Source: Candidatus Leptovillus gracilis
GTDB taxonomy: Bacteria; Chloroflexota; Anaerolineae; Promineifilales; Promineifilaceae
DNA length: 64,000 bases
NCBI GenBank assembly: GCA_016716065.1
Contig: JADJXA010000010.1
Coordinates: 62,001 to 126,000, forward strand
Reading direction: 5' to 3'
Notes under the pieces: model-generated
What the model was told of the DNA's origin: nothing
What the model saw: only the letters and a program-made list of their open reading frames with translations
Database searches by the model: none
In this document: positions 51,803 through 58,995 of the stretch, piece after piece
Layout: the number at the start of each line of letters is the position of its first letter
Position numbering within the stretch: the first letter of the stretch is position 1
Made by a program: the position numbers and the translations under genes

Positions 51803-53530
51803 TTGGTCATACGTCAGAAGATCAATGTTAAACCCAAACCGAAACACACCATACTCTATGGCTATAAATTGATACCCGTCACCCTGTCACCTATACCCAT
51901 GCAACCACCCCCCTCCTCCACCCGCCCACAGGCAGTCGCGGCGCTGCGCGAAATTGCGCGGGCGCTCAGCGCCGCCTGGGACCTGGACACCACCCTGGAC
52001 CTCATCGCCCGCAAAACCACCGAAGTGATGCACGTGGATTCCTGCACCATCTACCTGCTGGACCCAGACAGCGACACCCTGCGGCTGCGAGCCTCCACCG
52101 GCCTCTCGCGGCGCGCTCTGGGTCGGGCCACGCTAAAAGTGGGCGAGGGCATGACCGGTTACGCCGTCCAGTCTAATCGCCCCGTTTACGCGGCCGACGC
52201 GCAAGGAAACCCCCATTTTAAGCAGGTGGCTGAAGCCGAAGAGGCTTCTTATCGCTCGCTGCTGGCTGTGCCGCTGGTGATTGAAGCGCGGCCCATTGGC
52301 GCGCTAAACGTACAGACTTTGCCGACGCATGAATTTACGCCAGACGAAATCGAAGTGCTGTCGCTGGTGGGCGACCTGGCGGCCGGGGCGCTGGCCAAGG
52401 CGCAGTTGTATGACAAACAGCGGCGACAAATCGAAGAGTTACGCGCTTTGGCGCAGATCAGCGAGGTGGTCACGTCGCCGCAATACCTGGATGACATCTT
52501 AGACGTGGTGACGGAAATGGCGGCGCAGGCGATGGGCGCGGCCGTTTGCTCTATCTTTTTGTTGGATGAATCAGGCGATACGCTGACGCTGCGTTCGGCC
52601 AAACGAACGAGCAGCAGCTACCGCCCCCGGCCACCGCTGCGCCTGGGCGAAGGGGTTGTAGGCCAGGTGGTGCTGACAGGGAAAGCCGCCTATATCGCCG
52701 ACGTGCGAACGGACAAACAATATCTAGGAGCAGAATTAGCCCGCGTCGAGGGATTGGTCTCGCTGCTTTCTGTGCCGCTGAGCGTGCGCGAACGCAACAT
52801 TGGCGCGTTGAACTGCTATACCAATGAAGTGGTTCACTTCAGCGAAGAGCAGATGACGCTGTTTACCACGTTGGCTAACCAGACCGCCCTGGCGATTGAG
52901 AATGCCCGGCTGGTGACCAATGCGGCCGTTGTGCGGGAGATGCACCATCGCATCAAAAACAATCTGCAAACGGTGGCGATGCTCATGCAGCTGCAAATCC
53001 CGGATGCAGACCGGCTGGATACGCGCCAGGTGTTGGAGACCAATATCCACCGCATTCGCAGCATTGCCGCCGTGCATGAATCGCTGTCGGAGCAGGGCTT
53101 TCGGCTGGTGGACGTGAAGGATGTGCTGGAACGCATTACACAGACAACGGCCGAATCCATGCTGCGGCCTGATCAGGCGGTGCAAATTGTTGTGTTTGGC
53201 GAGTCGCTGCTGCTGCCCAGCCGGGCGGCTACGGCCCTGACGTTGGTGGTGAATGAACTGGTGCAAAATGCCCTGGAACACGCCTTTGTGGACCGGCCAG
53301 CTGGCCGGGTGGAGATTTCTTTGGGGCGGTCGCCGGATGAGTTGATTATTTTGGTGCGTGATAACGGCCGTGGCCTGCCCACCAACGTCACCTACGGCCT
53401 GGGCCTGGAATTGACAACGATGTTGATAACCGATGACCTGCGTGGGGGTTTTAAGTTTAACGCGCTGGCGAGCGGCGGCACTGAGGTCAGCATCCGCCTG
53501 CCGCGCGAAATTGAGCGCGATTTGATGTGA
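51803..53530 (+). CDS. Two-GAF sensor histidine kinase, HisKA_2 type
   Basis: 575 residues from TTG 51803; ATG 51899 (residue 33) is an equally good start, and the first 32 codons include a heptamer-like stretch. Two GAF domains (about 60-205 and 225-375) precede the HisKA_2 phosphoacceptor His in REMHHRIKNNLQTVAML. The ATPase domain follows with VVNELVQNALEHA and DNGRGLP. No transmembrane segment. Kinases of this type pair with ANTAR regulators (as EutW with EutV), and such a regulator is encoded 25 bases downstream. Confidence 0.92.
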   Translation: MVIRQKINVKPKPKHTILYGYKLIPVTLSPIPMQPPPSSTRPQAVAALREIARALSAAWDLDTTLDLIARKTTEVMHVDSCTIYLLDPDSDTLRLRASTGLSRRALGRATLKVGEGMTGYAVQSNRPVYAADAQGNPHFKQVAEAEEASYRSLLAVPLVIEARPIGALNVQTLPTHEFTPDEIEVLSLVGDLAAGALAKAQLYDKQRRQIEELRALAQISEVVTSPQYLDDILDVVTEMAAQAMGAAVCSIFLLDESGDTLTLRSAKRTSSSYRPRPPLRLGEGVVGQVVLTGKAAYIADVRTDKQYLGAELARVEGLVSLLSVPLSVRERNIGALNCYTNEVVHFSEEQMTLFTTLANQTALAIENARLVTNAAVVREMHHRIKNNLQTVAMLMQLQIPDADRLDTRQVLETNIHRIRSIAAVHESLSEQGFRLVDVKDVLERITQTTAESMLRPDQAVQIVVFGESLLLPSRAATALTLVVNELVQNALEHAFVDRPAGRVEISLGRSPDELIILVRDNGRGLPTNVTYGLGLELTTMLITDDLRGGFKFNALASGGTEVSIRLPREIERDLM

Positions 53531-53555
53531 ATGACCTATCTTTGTAAGAACAGAC

Positions 53556-54107
53556 ATGAAAATTTTAATTGCTGATGATGAATCTATTATCCGGCTGGGG
53601 TTGAAAGGGATGCTAGAGGGGCTGGGGCATGAGGTGGTGGCGGCGATGAACGGCCGTGAAGCCCTGCAAATGGCCGCCCGTTTCACGCCAGACCTGGCCA
53701 TCCTGGACATCAAAATGCCCTTTACCGACGGTTTGCAGGTCGCCAAAACTCTGGCGCGGACTTCCCCTCTGCCGATCTTGCTGCTGACAGCCTATAGCGA
53801 GCAAGACCTTATCGAAAAGGCCACCGATTTGCCCATTCAAGGCTACCTGATCAAACCCATCAAGTCGGCTGAACTTTCGGCGGCGATTAATGTGGCCTAT
53901 AAACGTTTTTGGGAGCAGCAGTCATTGGCCGACAGGGCGGCTAAACTCCAGGAAACGCTGGAAATGCGCAAATTGGTAGACCGAGCCAAAGGCAAATTGA
54001 TGGCCGCCGGGCTGTCGGAAGAAGAAGCATACCAATCGCTTCAGCGCGAAGCGCGCAGCAAGGGACGCAGTTTGAAGGATGTGGCGTTGGCGGTTTTGGG
54101 GGAGTAA
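53556..54107 (+). CDS. Response regulator with ANTAR RNA-binding domain
   Basis: 183 residues. The receiver domain (1-120) has ILIADDES, phospho-Asp in LAILDIKMPFTDG, Thr in LLLTAYSE and Lys in GYLIKPIK. The ANTAR domain at 130-183 has EMRKLVDRAKGKLMAAG, then SEEEAYQSLQREARSKGRS. ANTAR regulators bind paired small hairpins in mRNA leaders and prevent termination. It is partnered with the HisKA_2 kinase upstream. Its target leaders are unknown. Confidence 0.93.
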   Translation: MKILIADDESIIRLGLKGMLEGLGHEVVAAMNGREALQMAARFTPDLAILDIKMPFTDGLQVAKTLARTSPLPILLLTAYSEQDLIEKATDLPIQGYLIKPIKSAELSAAINVAYKRFWEQQSLADRAAKLQETLEMRKLVDRAKGKLMAAGLSEEEAYQSLQREARSKGRSLKDVALAVLGE

Positions 54108-54125
54108 TTGGTTGATTGGGTTGAT

Positions 54126-54168
54126 TAGTTGGCTGGTTGGTTAACCAACCAGCCAACTAATTTTTTAT
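54126..54168 (+). terminator. Terminator after the ANTAR regulator, built from TTGG repeats
   Basis: A perfect 18-bp stem without a proper loop (TTAGTTGGCTGGTTGGTT and its complement) is followed by TTTTTTATT. It lies between convergent genes. Confidence 0.85.
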
Positions 54169-54177
54169 TGCGTTTCG

Positions 54178-56655
54178 TTATGGCGCCGTTGCATCGGCGG
54201 ATTGGGGGACGGCCGGCGGTTCGGCTACGTCTACCTGGATAAAGGTCAGTTCGTTGTCGTCCATGTCAATGAGGATGTGGTCGCCGGTGCGGAACTCGCC
54301 GCGCAGCAGCCGCACGGAGAGCGGGCTTTCCACGTACCGTTGGATGGCCCGGCGCATAGGCCGCGCGCCAAAATCTTTGTCGTAGCCCTGCTCGGCCAGC
54401 CATTTTTGCGCCGTTTCCGTCAGGACGATGGTCAGGTTGCCCTGATCGGCCAACCGCTCTTGCACTTCCTTGATTTGCAGCTTCACAATCTCCAGCATGT
54501 CGGCTTCCGACAACGGCTCGAAGATGATGATCTCGTCAATGCGGTTGATAAATTCGGGCCGGAAGGTTTCCTTCAGCGCTTCTTCAATGCGCTTGTGGTC
54601 CGCTTTTTCCTGCGAGTCGCGGACGCCGACGAAGCCCAAGGCGCCAGACTTATGGACGAAGGAGGTTCCCACGTTGCTGGTCATGACGATGACGGCGTTG
54701 CGGAAGTTGACAATGCGTCCCTGACCGTCGGTCAGACGGCCGTCATCCAATAGTTGCAGCAGGGTATTCCACACGTCCGGGTGGGCCTTTTCGATTTCAT
54801 CGAACAACACGACGGAATACGGCCGTCGCCGCACCTGTTCCGTGAGTTGGCCGCCTTGTTCGTAGCCAATGTAGCCGGGCGGCGCGCCAAACAGACGGCT
54901 GACGGTGTGTTGTTCGCGGTATTCGCTCATATCAATACGCACCAGCGCTTCCTCATCGTCAAACATAAACTCAGCCAGGGCTTTCGCCAATTCGGTCTTG
55001 CCCACGCCGGAGCTGCCCAGGAAAATGAAAGAGCCTAACGGCCGTTTCGGATCACTCAACCCCGAACGACTGCGCCGGATGGCGTCGGCCAGGGCCGCAA
55101 TCGCTTTCTCCTGGCCGACAATACGCTCGTGCAGCCGCTGTTCCATGTTGAGCAGTTTGTCCGCTTCCGTCTCCAACATTTGCGTCATCGGAATGCCGGT
55201 CCAGGAAGCCACCACCTCGGCGATGTCATGCTCATCCACCACCTCATCCAGCTTTTGCTCGGCCTGCCACTTTTCGCGGGCAGCCTCGAACTCCGTCTGT
55301 ACCCGCAAACGCTCGGCCCGTTTGACGGCCGCGCGCTCATAGTCGCGCACCGTATGCGCCTCTTCTTCCTCGATGATGAGCTGATCAAGCTGTTTTTTGT
55401 GTTCCTTCAACTCGGTCGGCAGCGTGTGCAGCGCCACCCGCAGTTTGGCAGCCGCCTCATCCATCAGGTCAATGGCCTTGTCTGGCATGGACCGATCCGT
55501 CACGTAGCGGTTCGATAATTTTGCCGCCGCCACCAACGCCGCGTCAGAATAAGTGACTTTGTGATGCGTCTCATAACGGTCGCGCAGGCCATAAAGCATT
55601 TCAATGGTGTCTTCCACCGATGGCTCGTCTACAAAAACGGGGGCAAAACGGCGCTCAAGGGCGCTGTCCCGTTCGATATATTGGCGGTATTCGTCCAATG
55701 TTGTGGCGCCGACGCATTGCAGTTCGCCGCGCGCCAACGCCGGTTTGAGCATATTGCTGGCGTCCATCGCCCCTTGCGCCGACCCGGCGCCAACGACGGT
55801 GTGCAGCTCGTCTATGAACAGAATCACTTCGCCCTGCGCGCGCTGAATTTCTTCAACGGCCGCTTTCAGCCGTTCCTCAAATTCGCCGCGAAACCGGCTG
55901 CCGGCGATCATCGCCCCCAGGTCCAGGGAGATCACTTTTTTGTTCAGCAGATTTTCCGGCACGTCGTTGGCGATGATTTTTTGCGCCAGCCCCTCCACGA
56001 TGGCCGTTTTGCCTACGCCGGCCTCGCCGATAAGCACCGGGTTGTTTTTGGTCCGTCGGCTGAGGACTTGAATGACACGCAAAATTTCGTTGTCGCGGCC
56101 GATGACCGGGTCCAGGCGGCTTTCTTTTGCCAGTTGGGTCAGATCGCGGCTGTATTTTTCCAGAGTACGATAGCGGCTTTCCGACTGGCGGTCGGTAACG
56201 CGCTGCCCGCCGCGCAGTTGGTTGACGCCTTCTAAGATGCGTTCGCGGGTCAGGCCAAACTCTTGCAAAATACGGGACGATGGCGTGTTGCGCTCGCTGA
56301 GAATCGCCAGGAAGATATGCTCGGTGGAGATAAATTCATCTTTCAGGCGGTTGGCTTCGCCCTGGGCCAGTTCTAGCACGGTGCGAATGCGGGGTGTGTA
56401 GAATATTTGCCCCACGCCGCCGCCATAGACGGCCACTTTGGGGCTGGAGCGCAGTTCCTGGTCCAGGCGGTCTTTGATGCCGACGCTGTCCACGGATAGT
56501 TGGTCCAAAATTTGCAGGACTGCGCCATCTTTTTGTTCCAGTAAAGCCAGGAATAAATGCTCGGTGTCTACCTGGGTGTGGCCGTACCGCTGCACAATTT
56601 CATAGGCGCGGGCGGCGGCGTCTTGCGCTCGTTCTGTAAATCGATCAAATCGCAT
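54178..56655 (-). CDS. clpC: ATP-dependent Clp protease ATP-binding subunit ClpC
   Basis: 825 residues from ATG 56655 (GAGGAAA upstream). Two Clp_N repeats cover residues 1-145. NBD1 has GEAGVGKTA and FIDELHTVVGAG. A short middle domain (about 60 coiled-coil residues) fits ClpC rather than ClpB. NBD2 has GSSGVGKTELAKAL, VLFDEIEKAH and the sensor FRPEFINRIDE. It unfolds proteins for ClpP. A heptamer-like hairpin lies upstream. Confidence 0.92.
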   Translation of the reverse strand: MRFDRFTERAQDAAARAYEIVQRYGHTQVDTEHLFLALLEQKDGAVLQILDQLSVDSVGIKDRLDQELRSSPKVAVYGGGVGQIFYTPRIRTVLELAQGEANRLKDEFISTEHIFLAILSERNTPSSRILQEFGLTRERILEGVNQLRGGQRVTDRQSESRYRTLEKYSRDLTQLAKESRLDPVIGRDNEILRVIQVLSRRTKNNPVLIGEAGVGKTAIVEGLAQKIIANDVPENLLNKKVISLDLGAMIAGSRFRGEFEERLKAAVEEIQRAQGEVILFIDELHTVVGAGSAQGAMDASNMLKPALARGELQCVGATTLDEYRQYIERDSALERRFAPVFVDEPSVEDTIEMLYGLRDRYETHHKVTYSDAALVAAAKLSNRYVTDRSMPDKAIDLMDEAAAKLRVALHTLPTELKEHKKQLDQLIIEEEEAHTVRDYERAAVKRAERLRVQTEFEAAREKWQAEQKLDEVVDEHDIAEVVASWTGIPMTQMLETEADKLLNMEQRLHERIVGQEKAIAALADAIRRSRSGLSDPKRPLGSFIFLGSSGVGKTELAKALAEFMFDDEEALVRIDMSEYREQHTVSRLFGAPPGYIGYEQGGQLTEQVRRRPYSVVLFDEIEKAHPDVWNTLLQLLDDGRLTDGQGRIVNFRNAVIVMTSNVGTSFVHKSGALGFVGVRDSQEKADHKRIEEALKETFRPEFINRIDEIIIFEPLSEADMLEIVKLQIKEVQERLADQGNLTIVLTETAQKWLAEQGYDKDFGARPMRRAIQRYVESPLSVRLLRGEFRTGDHILIDMDDNELTFIQVDVAEPPAVPQSADATAP

Positions 56656-56681
56656 TAGGTTTCCTCGTGTAAATAGTTGGT

Positions 56682-56731
56682 TCGTTCGTTTGCTGGTTTG
56701 AGAAACCATCCAACCAACAAACGAACACGCT
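56682..56731. repeat. Inverted TTCGTTTG-type repeat upstream of clpC
   Basis: GTTCGTTTG faces CAAACGAAC, with GGTTTGAGAAACC as an inner hairpin. Confidence 0.5.
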
Positions 56732-56815
56732 TTCCAAACTATACAGTGCTTTAGTTGGATTCACGTAAGAATCAGATGAAGCGTTTCTTATGCGTCAGGC
56801 GTCTGGCTCACATGA

Positions 56816-56940
56816 CAGCAATTCCAATGATGAACCTGTTTGTAGGGTCGGGACAGGCGGGCCAACGTCTCGGCCATTCGCCAACATCTCGGCTGCCGCC
56901 TGTCCGCGCCGTCCCGTCCCTACCAACATTGGAACTGCCG
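56816..56940. repeat. MITE-like inverted-repeat element, copy B, with 9-bp target duplication
   Basis: Ends are GCAATTCCAATG and CATTGGAACTGC (11 of 12 match). It is flanked on both sides by the identical direct repeat CTCACATGA (56807-56815 and 56941-56949). The interior holds TAGGGTCGGGACAGGCGG and an inverted counterpart sharing CGCGCCGTCCCG with copy A (1844). The right duplication overlaps the stop codon of the PPOX gene. No gene in the 56732-56941 gap. Confidence 0.75.
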
Positions 56941-56941
56941 C

Positions 56942-57388
56942 TCACATGATGCGCATCCCATCTGTCTGGTCGTAACCATCACCCCAGGCCAGGATTTTGC
57001 TGGGGGTAACTTCGATGAGCCGCCACTCGGCGCTGTCGTCGTAGCGGAAGTCCCATTCGTATTTATGATAAAAGTAGTCGGCCAGTGTGTCTACTGTAGC
57101 GCGGTCGGCGACGTGGGCTTCGCCTTCGATGATGAGGGCATTGACGGCGTCGGGCAAGGAGAGGGCGACGCTTTGGTTGTGGAACATGTTGACGAATTTT
57201 TGGGTGTGCGCGCCGGTTGCCAGGTAGACACGGCCGTTCAGCCATACATACCACAACGGCGCAAGATGCGGACGGCCGTCGGACCTTACCGTCGCCAGCC
57301 AGATTGTCATTTCTCGGCCCAATCGAGCCTCGATGGCCCGCAGGCGCTCTGGACTTTGTTTTCTCACGCTGAATACCACCCTGTCCAC
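56942..57388 (-). CDS. Pyridoxamine 5'-phosphate oxidase-fold protein
   Basis: 148 residues from GTG 57388. The split-barrel PPOX pattern is visible: TIWLATVRSDGRPHLAPLWYVW, VYLATGAHTQKFVNM and a central NALIIEGEAHV. These proteins bind FMN, F420 or biliverdin; the ligand cannot be decided here. The C-terminus contains WRLIEVTPSKILAWGDG. Divergent from the KAS III gene. Confidence 0.88.
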   Translation of the reverse strand: MDRVVFSVRKQSPERLRAIEARLGREMTIWLATVRSDGRPHLAPLWYVWLNGRVYLATGAHTQKFVNMFHNQSVALSLPDAVNALIIEGEAHVADRATVDTLADYFYHKYEWDFRYDDSAEWRLIEVTPSKILAWGDGYDQTDGMRIM

Positions 57389-57478
57389 GCCAACAAACTG
57401 TCAATTTGTACCACGAAACGGCCGTTTTTTCACCACCTTGTATCCCATCTGTTACCCGTTCATGCTATTCTACTACCT

Positions 57479-57492
57479 GTCATTGCAATGAC
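57479..57492. promoter_or_regulatory. 14-bp perfect palindrome upstream of the KAS III gene
   Basis: GTCATTGCAATGAC lies 45 bases before the ATG. Its size and symmetry fit a dimeric repressor site, for example TetR-type regulation of fatty-acid genes (inferred). Confidence 0.4.
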
Positions 57493-57536
57493 TCGACTAA
57501 AAACAACTCGACGAAAAGACAACAGGACAAAATCCC

Positions 57537-58532
57537 ATGCCCCGATATGCCCAAATCCGCAGCACCGGGCGCTACGTGCCCGAAAAAATGCTCCCCAACG
57601 CCTATTTCAACGAAATTCTAGGCCGCGATGTAGATGAATGGCTCGTCAAAAACGTCGGCATCCGCGAACGCCACGTGATGGCCCCCGACGAATCCACCAG
57701 TGACCTGGCTTACCACGCCTCCCGGCAGGCGTTGGAGCGCGCCCATCTCCAACCCACCGACCTGGACCTGATCCTCGTCGCCACCGACACTCCCGATTAC
57801 CTCAGCCCTGGCACGTCCAGCGTGCTGCAAGGCAAATTGGGCGCAACCCAGGCCGGTACGTTCGACGTGAACTGCGCCTGCGCCGGTTGGGTAACGGCCG
57901 TGGAAACGGCCGCGCGCTTCATCGCCACCGACGACGAAATCAACCACGTCCTGGTGGTCGGCGTCTACGCCATGAGCCGGTTCGTGGATTATACCGACCG
58001 CTATACCTGCACCCTCTTCGCCGACGGCGCGGGCGCGGTCGTGGTGGGCGCGGGCGACGCGCCGGGGTTCATCACCGGCAAGCGCTTCGCCGATGGCTCT
58101 TATTCGGACGCGCTGGGCATTTACACCGGCGGCGCGGCCTGCCCGGTTACGCCAGTCGAAGTAAACGGCGGCGTGCCGCGCGTGCAATTTGTGCGTAAAT
58201 TCCCGGCCACCTTCAACACCGAACACTGGCCGCGCCTGGTGCGCGAGGTAGTGGCGAAGGCCGGGTTGACGCTGGACGACATTGACTTCTTCCTCTTTAC
58301 GCAGCTCAACCTGAACACCATCAAGTTGATGATGGAAATGCTGGAACAACCCCTGGAGAAAACCCACTGGATCATGGACAAATGGGGCTACACCGGCTCG
58401 GCCTGCATCCCGATGGCCCTCGACGACGCCATCGAACAAGGACGCGGCCCCCAACCCGGCGACCACGTCCTCTTCTGCGCCAGCGGCGGTGGCATTGCTA
58501 TGGCGGCATCGGTCTGGCGGTGGACGAAGTAG
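57537..58532 (+). CDS. KAS III-like (FabH-family) acyl-transferring enzyme with altered catalytic residues
   Basis: 331 residues, thiolase fold. The nucleophile Cys is in DVNCACAGWV. The FabH His (normally in PHQAN) aligns with FTQLNLNTI, so His appears replaced by Thr. The Asn (normally HGNTSAAS) aligns with WGYTGSACIP, Tyr in place of Asn. The Gly-rich closing loop FCASGGGIAMAA is kept. Loss of the decarboxylating pair argues against ordinary chain initiation and for another acyl transfer. An acyl-CoA synthetase is encoded 463 bases downstream, with a small gene inserted between. Confidence 0.82.
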   Translation: MPRYAQIRSTGRYVPEKMLPNAYFNEILGRDVDEWLVKNVGIRERHVMAPDESTSDLAYHASRQALERAHLQPTDLDLILVATDTPDYLSPGTSSVLQGKLGATQAGTFDVNCACAGWVTAVETAARFIATDDEINHVLVVGVYAMSRFVDYTDRYTCTLFADGAGAVVVGAGDAPGFITGKRFADGSYSDALGIYTGGAACPVTPVEVNGGVPRVQFVRKFPATFNTEHWPRLVREVVAKAGLTLDDIDFFLFTQLNLNTIKLMMEMLEQPLEKTHWIMDKWGYTGSACIPMALDDAIEQGRGPQPGDHVLFCASGGGIAMAASVWRWTK

Positions 58533-58539
58533 TTGATAG

Positions 58540-58590
58540 TGGAGAGTTGTTAGTTGGTAGTGGGGAGTTGTTAGTGGATAGTGGGGAGGG
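58540..58590. repeat. Heptamer array (AGTTGTT/AGTGGGG type)
   Basis: Seven units such as AGTTGAT AGTGGAG, directly upstream of the four-helix-bundle gene; inverted counterparts follow that gene. Confidence 0.8.
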
Positions 58591-58597
58591 GAGTGTG

Positions 58598-58963
58598 ATG
58601 GGGCAAGTGGTGCAGAGTTATCGGGATTTGGTGGTTTGGCAAAAGAGTGTTTTGCTGACGAAAGAGATTTATTTGCTGACGGCAAACTTTCCGGATGCTG
58701 AGAGGTATGGGCTGACAAATCAGATGCGCCGCGCGGCCGTTTCCATTCCTTCAAACATCGCCAAAGGGCAGGGTCGTCGAAGCGCACCTGATTTCCGCCG
58801 ATTCCTACATATTGCCCTTGGTTCGGTTGCTGAACTTGACACTCAAATTGTCATCGCCATAGAACTCGGATATTTGACCCATGAAAACACAATCAAAGCC
58901 AACGGACTCATCATAGAAATCAAAAAGATGCTCTACACCCTGATTGACAAACTGACCAACTAA
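58598..58963 (+). CDS. Four-helix-bundle protein (23S rRNA intervening-sequence family)
   Basis: 121 residues from ATG 58598 (GGGAGGGGAG upstream). Family pattern: YRDLVVWQKSVLLTKEIY, the FPDAERYGLTNQMRRAAVSI segment, then PSNIAKGQGRRS and FLHIALGSVAELDTQ. Members are encoded inside 23S rRNA intervening sequences in some bacteria and elsewhere as stand-alone genes. Function unknown. Here it separates two probable lipid genes and is bracketed by inverted heptamer arrays, suggesting it arrived as a unit. Confidence 0.9.
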   Translation: MGQVVQSYRDLVVWQKSVLLTKEIYLLTANFPDAERYGLTNQMRRAAVSIPSNIAKGQGRRSAPDFRRFLHIALGSVAELDTQIVIAIELGYLTHENTIKANGLIIEIKKMLYTLIDKLTN

Positions 58964-58988
58964 CCACTCCCAACTATCAACTAATAGG
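58958..58988. repeat. Heptamer array, inverted relative to 58540
   Basis: AACTAAC CACTCCC then AACTATC units, complementary in type to the array before the four-helix-bundle gene. Confidence 0.7.
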
Positions 58989-58995
58989 AGGAGCT

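Noticed and set aside
52736..53746. 336-codon minus-strand frame opposite the HisKA_2 kinase
   Set aside because: Opposes well-conserved GAF and ATPase motifs; no domain of its own.
57618..58787. 389-codon minus-strand frame across the KAS III gene
   Set aside because: It lies opposite a gene with a clear thiolase fold and crosses a heptamer array; no domain was seen.
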